NCBI GenBank assembly: GCA_021325095.1
Contig: JAJPHV010000046.1
Coordinates: 1-64,000, forward strand
Reading direction: 5' to 3'
Source of the DNA: Chloroflexota bacterium
GTDB lineage: Bacteria; Chloroflexota; Anaerolineae; Aggregatilineales; UBA2796
Length of the DNA: 64,000 bases
Shown here: piece by piece, positions 42,846-53,348 of the stretch
How the letters are laid out: each line of letters begins with the position of its first letter
How positions within the stretch are numbered: position 1 is the stretch's first letter
Notes under the pieces: model-generated
What the model was told of the DNA's origin: nothing
Databases searched by the model: none
Seen by the model: the letters and a program-made list of their open reading frames with translations, nothing else
Position numbers and translations under genes: made by a program

Positions 42846-43427
42846 ATGATTGCTGAACTTGCAAGCCGTCACTACCCGCTGTGGCTGGTGCGTATCCTTC
42901 GCATCGCCTTGTTTACGGCGCTGCTGGCGCTTGCTGCCAGAGTCCGCATCGAGCTACAACCCAACACACCCGTCCCGATCACCGGGCAAACCTTGATCGT
43001 GTATCTGGCAGGGATGGCACTGGGGCCAGTCGAAGGCGCAGCCAGCGTGATCGCCTACGTCGCGGCTATTGCGGGCGGGCTGCCGCTCGACACGCGCGGG
43101 CTTGGCCCGGCGGTGTTTGTCGGGCCGACGGCGGGCTACCTGATCGGCTTCATTCCGGCGGCGTTTGTGGCGGGCCTGGCCTGGCGTGCATCGGGCTGGC
43201 GCAAGCTGATCCTCTCCGTGCTCTGTGGGCTGGCCGGCGCGGCGATTTTGCTGGCTATCGGGACGCTGGGCGTGGCGCTGTTCGTCCAGACTTCTTGGGG
43301 CACAGCCTTGATCCTGGGTCTCTTCCCGTTCGTGCTGATCGAGCCGGGCAAGGTGCTGCTGGCGGCATCACTGGCTCAACTGGGCCGGGAGTCGTGGCGG
43401 CGCTGGATTACACCGCATTCCGTCTAA
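42846..43427 (+). CDS. bioY: Biotin transporter substrate-binding subunit
   Basis: The 193-residue protein has six hydrophobic helices. The BioY motifs PVPITGQTLIVYLAGMALGP (41-60) and GGLPLDTRG .. FVGPTAGYLIGF (77-104) are present. BioY is the S-component of the energy-coupling-factor biotin importer; EcfA and EcfT subunits are not nearby and would be shared or encoded elsewhere. GAAGGAG lies upstream of the ATG. No biotin-operator-like palindrome is apparent in the 35-base upstream gap, although regulation could act on the promoter at 42306. Confidence 0.92.
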   Translation: MIAELASRHYPLWLVRILRIALFTALLALAARVRIELQPNTPVPITGQTLIVYLAGMALGPVEGAASVIAYVAAIAGGLPLDTRGLGPAVFVGPTAGYLIGFIPAAFVAGLAWRASGWRKLILSVLCGLAGAAILLAIGTLGVALFVQTSWGTALILGLFPFVLIEPGKVLLAASLAQLGRESWRRWITPHSV

Positions 43428-43512
43428 ATGCGGTTCGCAGAGTCATGATCATACTGACAAGCGCCGAGTTATTTAGAGAGGGGGAACCGGTGGGCGTTAT
43501 TGCCGCGCTTAC

Positions 43513-43551
43513 TCCCCTCTCTGCTTGCGGAGAGGGGTTGGGGGTGAGGTT
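43513..43551 (-). repeat. Dispersed palindromic repeat, copy 6 (reverse orientation)
   Basis: CCCCTCTCTGCTTGCGGAG continues into AGGGGTTGGGGGTGAGGTT, the reverse complement of the other copies. It ends only nine bases before the rsmH start codon, so its right end (GTGAGG) lies in the region of the ribosome binding site. Confidence 0.85.
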
Positions 43552-43560
43552 CTCCGTAAG

Positions 43561-44505
43561 ATGACCGAATCGGCTCCGCACGTGCCTGTCCTGCTTCCCG
43601 CTGTACTCGATGGCCTGAACGTCGCAGCCCATCCGGACGGGCTGTTCATCGATGGCACGGTGGGGGCAGGCGGACACGCTGCCGCCATCCTGACGGCTGC
43701 TCCGCGCGCCCGGCTGCTTGGCTTTGACCGTGACCCGCGCTCGCTGGATGTGGCCCGCGCCGCCCTCGCGCCCTACCAGGATCGAGTCACGCTCCTTTAT
43801 GCCAGCTTCGACCAGATGGGCGAACTTGCTCCTGCACACGGCTTCGCCGCTGTCGAGGGTATCCTGCTCGACCTGGGCCTCTCGTCCATGCATGTGGACG
43901 ACCCGGCGCGGGGTTTTGCCTTCCGCGCCGATGGGCCGCTCGACATGCGCTTTGACCCTGCCGGCCACGCTCCCACCGCCGCCGATCTGGTCAACACCCT
44001 CGATGCCGATGAACTGGCCGATCTCATTTACCAATATGGAGAAGAACACGACAGCCGCCGCATTGCCCGCGCCATCGTCGCCGCCCGCCCGCTGCACACC
44101 ACGCGCCAGCTCGCCGAAACCATTGAGCGGGTGCAGCGCGGGCCGCGCGAAAAGATTCACCCGGCCACTCGCACCTTCCAGGCACTGCGCATCGCGGTCA
44201 ACGACGAGCTAGGCGCGCTTCAGCGCGTGCTGCCGCAGGCCATCCGCCTGTTGAAACCCGGCGGACGGCTGGCCGTGATCAGTTTCCACAGCCTGGAAGA
44301 CCGCATCGTCAAGCAGTTTTTCCGGGACGAATCCACCGATTGCCTGTGTCCACCCAGGCAGCCTGTGTGTACATGCGGCCACAAGGCCACTATCGCGTTG
44401 ATCCATCGTAAACCGCTGGTGGCGGATGACGCCGAGGTTGCCGCCAACCCGCGCAGCCGCAGCGCGAAGCTCAGAATCGCAGAGAAGATCAACGCTGACA
44501 AATAA
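43561..44505 (+). CDS. rsmH: 16S rRNA (cytosine(1402)-N4)-methyltransferase
   Basis: The 314-residue enzyme methylates N4 of C1402 in 16S rRNA. The SAM-binding motif [16 protein letters not shown] (29-44), the family signature [18 protein letters not shown] and [16 protein letters not shown] are all present. A C-terminal [18 protein letters not shown] cysteine cluster matches family members. The gene usually heads the division and cell-wall (mra/dcw) cluster, but here it stands alone after bioY. The start at 43561 follows a palindromic repeat whose end supplies the upstream sequence. Confidence 0.95.
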   Translation: MTESAPHVPVLLPAVLDGLNVAAHPDGLFIDGTVGAGGHAAAILTAAPRARLLGFDRDPRSLDVARAALAPYQDRVTLLYASFDQMGELAPAHGFAAVEGILLDLGLSSMHVDDPARGFAFRADGPLDMRFDPAGHAPTAADLVNTLDADELADLIYQYGEEHDSRRIARAIVAARPLHTTRQLAETIERVQRGPREKIHPATRTFQALRIAVNDELGALQRVLPQAIRLLKPGGRLAVISFHSLEDRIVKQFFRDESTDCLCPPRQPVCTCGHKATIALIHRKPLVADDAEVAANPRSRSAKLRIAEKINADK

Positions 44506-44527
44506 AAACGCCCACCGAAGTGGGCGT
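44504..44527 (-). terminator. Rho-independent terminator of the Flp pilin gene
   Basis: Read on the minus strand, ACGCCCAC - TTCG - GTGGGCGT is followed by TTTTATT. The C(TTCG)G tetraloop is exceptionally stable. On the plus strand the same hairpin follows rsmH, though without a T-run. Confidence 0.9.
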
Positions 44528-44544
44528 CTGGCTGGCGGCGCTCT

Positions 44545-44691
44545 CTACAGGTTATTGATGGTATTCGAGTAGAGATTGCCGATAGCCCCACCGAATAAAC
44601 CCACTAGAATGAAGACGACGATTGCGACGAGCACCAGGATCAAGGCATATTCGACCAGCCCTTGCGCCTCCTCGCGCGGAACGAATAACAT
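44545..44691 (-). CDS. Flp/Fap-type pilin subunit
   Basis: This 48-residue protein has a short N-terminus (MLFVPREEAQG), then LVEYALILVLVAIVVFILVG. A Gly followed within a few residues by Glu-Tyr and a long hydrophobic helix is the hallmark of Flp pilins, which prepilin peptidase cuts after the Gly. These assemble into Tad-type adhesive pili. AGGAG lies eight bases before the ATG and a strong terminator follows the TAG. No tad assembly genes are in the window, so it is an orphan pilin; the rest of the machinery must be elsewhere. Confidence 0.85.
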   Translation of the reverse strand: MLFVPREEAQGLVEYALILVLVAIVVFILVGLFGGAIGNLYSNTINNL

Positions 44692-45004
44692 GATGAGATC
44701 TCCTGACTATGAAGGCCCGATGAGATGGGCTACCCACAAGATAGCACGAACTGTGCCATACGGTCAACCACCATATTGTTCTGCGCCGACGGCTGCCACA
44801 GGTCTGGCCTACTGTCAGATTCGCCTGCCCCGCCAGTCCGTACCATTCGCACCGTTCATCGCCGCCGGGAGACTCGGCAGGAAAATGATGTCTTTGATCC
44901 GTTGCAAGTCTTGAATTTATTGGTTAACATGCAGTTCGCAACATGACCCAATGTGAGGATCGCGGGTCATTGCTTTTAATTACGCAACCTGGGAGAAAAC
45001 AATT
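44692..45004. promoter_or_regulatory. Divergent regulatory region between the pilin and liv operon
   Basis: This 313-base gap must hold both promoters. A 7-bp inverted repeat, ATGACCC (44943-44949) and GGGTCAT (44964-44970), lies just upstream of livK and could bind a regulator. TTTAAT at 44974-44979 is a weak -10 candidate. No RNA gene is evident. Confidence 0.45.
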
Positions 45005-46294
45005 ATGCGTACCAAGCAATGGCTGCCTTTTGCAGCTCTCCTATTGATCGTGGCGCTACTGGCGGCGCCGACCTACAGCGGTGTCCAGACCAGCAGTGCA
45101 CAGGCCAGCGGGAGTACGGTGGTCATTCCCAAAGGCAAAACGATCAAGATTGGTTGGGCGGGCGACCTGACCAAACAGTTAGTCGTTCCGAGCAAGGGTA
45201 TCTTGTTCGGGGCGCAGGTGGCCGTCAATCGCCGCAATGCAGCAGGCGGCATCAAGGGCTTCAACGTCGAGATCGTCCAGGGCGACGACCAGTGCGTGGG
45301 CGAACAGGCCACAACGGTAGCGCAGAAGTTCGCCAGCGATCCGGAAATCCTGGGCGTGGTCGGCCACGTCTGCTCCGGCGCAACGATCCCGGCCTCCGAT
45401 GTCTACGAGAAGGCGCGGATCGTGATGGTTTCGCCGAGCGCAACAGCCTATGCCGTGACCAATCGCGGTCTGACGGTGGTTAACCGCGTGGTCTTCACGG
45501 ATGACAAGCAAGGGCTGGCCGACGCGCTGTATATGATCAACGAGCTCAAGGCCAAGACGGTAGCGACACTGGATGACAGCGCCTCCTATGGCAAAGGGCT
45601 GGCCGAAACCGTACAGCGTGAATTCGCGCGTCTGGGCGGGCAGGTCGTGCTGGCCGAAAGCATTGATCCTGAAGCGAAAGATTACCGCCCGGTGCTGACC
45701 AAGCTCCTTGCCAACCCGCCAGACGTGCTGTTTTTCGGCGGCTACGAGAAGCCTGCGGCGCTCCTTACGCAGCAGATGAAGGAAGTCGGGCTGACCAACA
45801 CCAAGTTCTTCAGCGATGACGGCGCATACACCAGCACTTATATCCAACTGGCGGGTAAGGACGCCGAGGGGGTTCTGGTCAGTTCGGTGTCGGTGAAGGC
45901 CAGCGACGAGCAGGCGCTCAAAGCCTTCCAGGAAGAGTTTGCCAAAGTCGCCAATGACAAGTACGAGGTCTACGACCCGTACCAGCCCAATGGCTACGAC
46001 GCCGCGTCGGTCATCATGAATGGCATTGAAAGCGTGGCGAAAGTGGACGACAAAGGCGACCTGACGGTTGACCGTGAAGCGCTGATCAAGGCGGTGCGGG
46101 CCACGAAGGGCTTCAAGGGCCTGACGGGTACGTTGAACTGCGACTCAAAGGGCGACTGCGGCGCAGGCGAAGTCGGCATTTCCGAGATCAAGAATGGTCA
46201 GTGGGAGCTGCGCAAGAAATATACTGCGGACGAATTGCAGGCTGCTGCTGAAGCGGCCCCTGCCGCGACGATGGCTGCCACGATGAGCAAGTAG
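45005..46294 (+). CDS. livK: Branched-chain amino acid ABC transporter, substrate-binding protein
   Basis: The 429-residue protein has a signal peptide (residues 1-33). The mature part is of the periplasmic-binding type I fold: KIGWAGDLTKQ, FGAQVAVNRRNAAGGIKG, VVGHVCSGATIPASDVY, MVSPSATAYAVT, DDSASYGKGL and VLFFGGYEKPA. These match Leu/Ile/Val-binding proteins. There is no lipobox cysteine, so tethering, if any, is by another means. The C-terminus ends in an Ala/Met-rich tail. It is the first gene of a liv operon, separated from livH by 193 bases with a palindromic repeat. Confidence 0.92.
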   Translation: MRTKQWLPFAALLLIVALLAAPTYSGVQTSSAQASGSTVVIPKGKTIKIGWAGDLTKQLVVPSKGILFGAQVAVNRRNAAGGIKGFNVEIVQGDDQCVGEQATTVAQKFASDPEILGVVGHVCSGATIPASDVYEKARIVMVSPSATAYAVTNRGLTVVNRVVFTDDKQGLADALYMINELKAKTVATLDDSASYGKGLAETVQREFARLGGQVVLAESIDPEAKDYRPVLTKLLANPPDVLFFGGYEKPAALLTQQMKEVGLTNTKFFSDDGAYTSTYIQLAGKDAEGVLVSSVSVKASDEQALKAFQEEFAKVANDKYEVYDPYQPNGYDAASVIMNGIESVAKVDDKGDLTVDREALIKAVRATKGFKGLTGTLNCDSKGDCGAGEVGISEIKNGQWELRKKYTADELQAAAEAAPAATMAATMSK

Positions 46295-46305
46295 TCGGGT
46301 TTTTA

Positions 46306-46345
46306 CCTCACCCCCTGCCCCTCTCCACCCTGTGGAGAGGGGGAA
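46306..46345 (+). repeat. Dispersed palindromic repeat, copy 7
   Basis: CCTCACCCCCTGCCCCTCTC is followed by CACCCTGTGGAGAGGGGG. The hairpin lies 11 bases after the livK stop, where it could attenuate transcription into livH and leave more binding protein than permease. Confidence 0.85.
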
Positions 46346-46487
46346 TCCTGGCTGCATAGGCCAATTCGGCTACTGGCAGGGGGCCGGGGCGAGGCGATTC
46401 GCGTTACAATACCTCCCCGTTCGTTCGTCGGGGACAGGCCCCCGGGCCGTCCCCTTACTGAGAAGCACAAACTCACTCGGAGCCTTC

Positions 46488-47855
46488 ATGGCAGAACTGG
46501 CCGCCCCCGCCGCTCCTATCACCCTCAAATTAGACCTCGATGGGGTGATGCGTGCTATTCAACGTTTAGTACCCGTGTTGGCTATTCTCAACATACTCTG
46601 GTCGATTGCCCTCACAGGCGGCCTGTTGACCGGGCTGGCGATCCGTTATCTGCATACGCCTGCCTATGGCTTTACGATAGGCTTCTGGCTGATTCAGCAG
46701 CAGGCGCTGCGCGTTCTGATTGCGTTCACATTGATCGGCTTCGTGGCCGGGTTAGCCACTCACAGCGCGGATCGCACCCGGTACGCCACCCGAATGGGCG
46801 TGAACGTCTTCGGGCTGGTCGTGTTCTGGCTGATTGCCGAGCGTGTGTTCTACGTGGTCCAGACCACGCCCTACATTCTGACGTTGTGGGGCTTGCAGTT
46901 GAGCAATGGGCTGGTACTGGGCAGCCTGTACGCGCTCATTGCGCTCGGCTACACGCTGGTCTACGGCATTTTGCTCATGATCAACTTTGCGCATGGCGAA
47001 GTGATGATGATCGGCTCGTATTTCGGCTTTTATGCGCTGCAATTCTTCCGGGGCGACCCGACATTGTTTGTGCCTGCGGGCGCACCAAAGGAAGCCGCCA
47101 GCGTGCTCGGCACATTGGTCATGATGCTGGTCGTCGTCGTGGTCGCCATGATCGGCTCCATGTTCACCGGGCTGGCTGTGGAGCGTATCGCCTACCGTCC
47201 ACTGCGCAAAGCACCGCGTCTCGTCCCCTTGATCAGTGCCATCGGCATGTCGCTGTTCTTGCAGCAGGTTGTGCAGCGCATTTTGGGGCCGCTGCCGCAC
47301 GGCTTTGACCGCCCGACGTTGCTGGCCGGCGTGCTGCCGCTCAACCTGGGCCAGGAGTTCGGTGCACCGATCCCCATCTCCAAGATCGGCATTATCGTCT
47401 TCATCGCTGCGATGGCCTTGATGTTTGGCCTGTATGCGCTTATCCAGCGCACGCGGATTGGCCGGGCGATGCGCGCCGTCGCCGAAGACAAAGACACTGC
47501 TGCGCTGATGGGCGCAGATGTGGATCGCGTGATCGCCGTCACATTTGCGCTCGGCGCTGCGCTGGCCGGGGCTGCCGGGGTGATGTGGGGCTTCCACACC
47601 GGGCAGACCGATCCGTTTGCCGGTTTCGTTCCGGGCCTCAAGGCATTCACCGCCGCTGTTCTGGGTGGCATTGGCAATATTCCCGGCGCGGTCTTTGGCG
47701 GGTTGTTCCTGGGGTTGGTGGAGGCCGTCGGGCCGCTGGCGCTGGGCATCCCCAACCAGTACCAGAACGTGATCGCCTTCTCGCTGCTGGTGTTGATCCT
47801 GATCTTCCGGCCCACCGGTATTCTGGGCGAAATCCTGGCGGAAAAGAAGGTATAG
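46488..47855 (+). CDS. livH: Branched-chain amino acid ABC transporter permease, N-terminally extended
   Basis: The 455-residue permease contains the LivH core from about residue 135 (GLVLGSLYALIALGYTLVYG, LLMINFAHGEVMMIG) to the end (GLVEAVGPLALG). AVAEDKDTAALMGADVDRVI is the ATPase-contact loop. Ordinary LivH has about 290-310 residues; here an extra N-terminal segment of about 130 residues with three to four helices precedes it. The ATG at 46488 has GGAG six bases upstream; a longer in-frame start would run through the palindromic repeat. TACAAT at 46405-46410 may be an internal -10 box. Confidence 0.9.
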   Translation: MAELAAPAAPITLKLDLDGVMRAIQRLVPVLAILNILWSIALTGGLLTGLAIRYLHTPAYGFTIGFWLIQQQALRVLIAFTLIGFVAGLATHSADRTRYATRMGVNVFGLVVFWLIAERVFYVVQTTPYILTLWGLQLSNGLVLGSLYALIALGYTLVYGILLMINFAHGEVMMIGSYFGFYALQFFRGDPTLFVPAGAPKEAASVLGTLVMMLVVVVVAMIGSMFTGLAVERIAYRPLRKAPRLVPLISAIGMSLFLQQVVQRILGPLPHGFDRPTLLAGVLPLNLGQEFGAPIPISKIGIIVFIAAMALMFGLYALIQRTRIGRAMRAVAEDKDTAALMGADVDRVIAVTFALGAALAGAAGVMWGFHTGQTDPFAGFVPGLKAFTAAVLGGIGNIPGAVFGGLFLGLVEAVGPLALGIPNQYQNVIAFSLLVLILIFRPTGILGEILAEKKV

Positions 47856-47857
47856 CC

Positions 47858-50182
<2,325 letters not shown>

Positions 50183-50240
50183 CGTGGGATACCTGGCCTC
50201 GGCCCCTGCTCATCCTCGCGGGCAGGCAGTGAGGTATGCG

Positions 50241-51071
50241 ATGACTGACCAACCCCTGCTTCACGTCCAGAACTTGACGAAACGCTTTGGCGGCCTGACA
50301 GCGGTGAAGAATGTGTCGCTGGATATTCCCGCACGCTGCATTGCGAGCATCATCGGCCCCAATGGGGCGGGCAAGACGACCTTCTTCAATTGTGTCACCG
50401 GTTTTTATGCACCAACCGAGGGTGACATCATCTTCGAGGGGCAGTCCATCGCGGGCCTGCGCCCCGATCAGATCGCCCGGCGCGGCATCTCCCGCACCTA
50501 CCAGAACATCCACCTGTTTGCCGGGATGACTGTTTTAGAGAATATCCTGGTAGGGATGCACACGCGGCTGCAAAGCGGGCCGATCAGCGCCTTTTTGCGC
50601 ACGCCAGAACAGCGCCGCGAAGAGGATATGGCGCTGGCCCGTGCCTATGAACTTCTGGAATTCATCGACCTGCGCGGCCTGGGCGACAACAGCGCCGTCA
50701 ACTTGCCGTATGGCAGCCAGCGGCGGCTGGAAATTGCGCGGGCGCTCGCCAGCGAACCCAGGCTACTGCTGCTGGACGAGCCAACAGCAGGCATGAATCC
50801 ACAGGAAACTGAGGAAATGATGCACTTCATTCGCCGCCTTCGGGACGAGCGCGGGCTGACGATCATGCTGATTGAGCACGATATGCATGTAGTCATGAAC
50901 ATCTCGGATCAGGTCAGTGTCCTGGACTACGGCCAGAAAATTGCCGAAGGGAAGCCTGCTGAAGTCCAGAACGATGCGCGCGTGATTGAAGCCTATCTGG
51001 GCGCGCCGCCTGCGGAGGTAGCCCAACTCGCCACTCAGGCAGTGGGAGAAGCTGATCATGGCGCTGCTTGA
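50241..51071 (+). CDS. livG: Branched-chain amino acid ABC transporter, ATP-binding protein 1
   Basis: The 276-residue ATPase has Walker A GPNGAGKT (39-46), a Q-loop in YQNIHLF, the LivG-type signature LPYGSQRRLEIARAL, Walker B LLLLDEPTAGM and the switch HD in IEHDMHVVM. LivG and LivF together energise import through LivH/LivM. The ATG at 50241 is chosen for GTGAGG seven bases upstream; an in-frame ATG at 50184 has no such site. Its end overlaps livF by 14 bases. Confidence 0.93.
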   Translation: MTDQPLLHVQNLTKRFGGLTAVKNVSLDIPARCIASIIGPNGAGKTTFFNCVTGFYAPTEGDIIFEGQSIAGLRPDQIARRGISRTYQNIHLFAGMTVLENILVGMHTRLQSGPISAFLRTPEQRREEDMALARAYELLEFIDLRGLGDNSAVNLPYGSQRRLEIARALASEPRLLLLDEPTAGMNPQETEEMMHFIRRLRDERGLTIMLIEHDMHVVMNISDQVSVLDYGQKIAEGKPAEVQNDARVIEAYLGAPPAEVAQLATQAVGEADHGAA

Positions 51072-51771
51072 AGTCAAAGACATCCATACCTACTACGGGA
51101 AAATCCACGCCCTGCGCGGCATTTCATTCAACGTTGAAGAGGGCGAAATTGTGACGCTCATCGGCGGGAATGGCGCAGGCAAATCGACCACGCTCAACAC
51201 AATCTGCGGCATTACTCCGGCAGCAGAGGGCGAGATCTGGTTGAACGGCGAAGAGATCACTCATCTACGCCCGCACGAGATCGTGGCGCGCGGGGTCTGT
51301 CAGGCTCCCGAAGGCCGCCGCATCTTCAAGCGGATGAGCGTCCTCGAAAACCTGATGATGGGGGCGTACAGCCGCCGGGACGGGGCCGAAATCGCCAAAG
51401 ACCTGGACTTTGCGCTGCATACCTTCCCACGTCTCAAGGAGCGTCTTTCACAGGCCGGCGGTACGCTTTCCGGCGGCGAGCAGCAAATGCTGGCGATTGG
51501 CCGGGCGCTGATGGCCCACCCCCGTATTCTGCTGCTCGACGAGCCGTCGATGGGGCTGGCTCCGTTGCTGGTGCGCGAAATCTTTAACATCATCAAATAC
51601 CTCAATGAGCGGGGGACGACGATCCTGTTGGTCGAACAAAATGCGCTGATGGCGCTCGGCGTGGCGAGTCGCGGCTACGTGGTGCAGACCGGACGGATCA
51701 CCCTGAGCGATTCGGCCAGCGCCCTGCGGCAAGACGAAACTGTGCAGAAAGCGTACCTGGGCGGCGGATGA
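51058..51771 (+). CDS. livF: Branched-chain amino acid ABC transporter, ATP-binding protein 2
   Basis: The 237-residue ATPase has Walker A GGNGAGKS (36-43), signature LSGGEQQMLAIGRAL, Walker B ILLLDEPSMGLAP and LLVEQNALMAL, all as in LivF. CQAPEGRRIFKRMSVLENL is the family's Q-loop region. The start lies inside livG, with GGGAG upstream, so translation is coupled. It closes the liv operon (livK-livH-livM-livG-livF). Confidence 0.94.
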   Translation: MALLEVKDIHTYYGKIHALRGISFNVEEGEIVTLIGGNGAGKSTTLNTICGITPAAEGEIWLNGEEITHLRPHEIVARGVCQAPEGRRIFKRMSVLENLMMGAYSRRDGAEIAKDLDFALHTFPRLKERLSQAGGTLSGGEQQMLAIGRALMAHPRILLLDEPSMGLAPLLVREIFNIIKYLNERGTTILLVEQNALMALGVASRGYVVQTGRITLSDSASALRQDETVQKAYLGGG

Positions 51772-51995
51772 TTTGTCGCGCCTGCCTCTCCCTAGCGGAG
51801 CAGACCCCGTCGGCTGGCAATTATACAATTGGAACAGAACAAGCAACGAGAGACCGGGGCGTGGAGTCGCTGAGGTCAAGCCGGGAAGTTCTACGTCTTT
51901 CAAGCTCATGGGCGCGACTTTCATCTCCAACTTGCCACAGGGGGCAACCCGCGCCAGAATCAGGGCATATTATCTTGCCGATTCCGGGAGAAAAC

Positions 51996-52649
51996 ATGGC
52001 ACAAGGGGAAAAGCCTGTCCTGATTATTCACGAGGGTGAACGAGCAGGCCAACGCTGGACTATCCAGGGCGATACCTTGATTGTTGGACGCGGGACGGAA
52101 TGCGACCTGGTGCTGCCAGAGCGGCAGGTGTCTCGTCAGCATATCAAGATTAAACTGATTGATGATCGATACTGGATTGAAGACCTGGACAGCAAGAACG
52201 GCACGTGGGTGAACGGTCAACAGTTGAAGGGCGAGCGGCCACTGCGCGATGGTGACGAGATTCACCTGGCACTGGCAGTCAAGATGGCCTTCGTCGAGTC
52301 GGAAGCCACCGCGCCGCTCAATTTCCCCGCACCGCCCACCCTCAGCACTGGACGTCTACGCCTGGATCGGGACTCCCGCCGCGTATTCATTGGGGACAAG
52401 GAAATCGACCCGCCCCTCAGCTTGCCGCAATACCGACTGCTCGAAATGCTGTTTGATGCCAACGGCGGCGTTTGCACCCGCGACGACGTCATCGAGTCGG
52501 TGTGGCCGGAGGCCATCGGCGAGGGCGTGAGCGAGCAAGCCATCGACGCGCTGGTACGCCGCCTGCGAGATCGGATCGCGGAGATCGATCCCGATCATCA
52601 GTATGTGGTGACGGTCAGGGGGCATGGGTTCAGGTTCGACAACTCGTAA
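51996..52649 (+). CDS. FHA-domain / winged-helix transcriptional regulator
   Basis: The 217-residue protein joins a forkhead-associated domain (GRGTECDLVL 31-40, SRQHI 46-50, SKNGTWVNG 66-74) to a Trans_Reg_C-type winged helix (about 125-215, PPLSLPQYRLLEMLFDANGG .. VRRLRDRIAEIDPD .. TVRGHGFRF). FHA binds phosphothreonine, so a Ser/Thr kinase rather than a histidine kinase probably signals to this DNA-binding protein. GGGAG lies five bases before the ATG; the frame is open further upstream without a site. It follows livF by 224 bases, a stretch holding TATACAAT at 51822-51829 as a possible -10. Confidence 0.82.
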   Translation: MAQGEKPVLIIHEGERAGQRWTIQGDTLIVGRGTECDLVLPERQVSRQHIKIKLIDDRYWIEDLDSKNGTWVNGQQLKGERPLRDGDEIHLALAVKMAFVESEATAPLNFPAPPTLSTGRLRLDRDSRRVFIGDKEIDPPLSLPQYRLLEMLFDANGGVCTRDDVIESVWPEAIGEGVSEQAIDALVRRLRDRIAEIDPDHQYVVTVRGHGFRFDNS

Positions 52650-52766
52650 GAGACGGCCTTCTAGCCTCCGTTGACATTTCAGCGTAACCAGATGAGCGAA
52701 TTTGTCGAAGCGAGAAAAGACAGGTCGAAAGGCTTGATCTTTCATTGAAATCAGCAGTCGCCACTT

Positions 52767-53339
52767 TCAAATGAACCACTGTCGCATCGCTTTGCTACCG
52801 CTCTTACGTCGGCGCTGAATGATATGGCGTCTGCGCCGCATTTGCGGTAACAGCCGTATGAAATCCCAAATTGCGGGTAGAGAAGATTGTTCAAAAAGGA
52901 TGAGATAGGCAAGTACCCTCAGTTCGTAACCAAGAATGTAGGGCAAATCTTGAAGCATGAGCAGTGGCAGGTCGTTCTTAAAATTCATCAGCCAGCGATT
53001 CTTGACAGCATCCCGCCGAATGGCCGTCGCAAGGTGAAGCCGTTTGCCAGGTCGAAAACTCCGAACGTGATAGGCGATGGCATCCGGTGTATAGATGCTT
53101 CGCCAGCCATATAGCTGCGCTCGCCATGCCAGGTCAACGTCTTCCTCCGAGGACTCAACGCTGATTCTGGGGCAATTGTAGATAAAGTGCGTTATATTTC
53201 TGTTGAGCAAATGGAATGCCAGTATAGGGAAATTTAGCTGGGAGTCGCTTGGGCATCTCTTCGATGCAGGGGTTATGGTCATAAGGAAATCTAAACACGC
53301 ACAGACGACCTTCCAACCATCTACTCCGCAGATCACCAA
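52767..53339 (-). pseudogene. Family 2 glycosyltransferase, C-terminal remnant
   Basis: From 53147 down to 52767 the frame reads EEDVDLAWRAQLYGWRSIYT, PDAIAYHVRSFRPGKR and KNRWLMNFKNDLPLLMLQDL, then a hydrophobic tail. This is the C-terminal part of a GT2 enzyme of the rhamnosyltransferase type, in which the (E/D)D-containing motif sits about two thirds along. The donor-binding N-terminal ~200 residues are absent: upstream codons up to 53339 show no GT-A sequence. The open frame could still yield a 190-residue peptide, but it lacks the nucleotide-sugar site. It marks the left edge of the low-G+C island. Confidence 0.7.
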
Positions 53340-53348
53340 GCGGGAATC

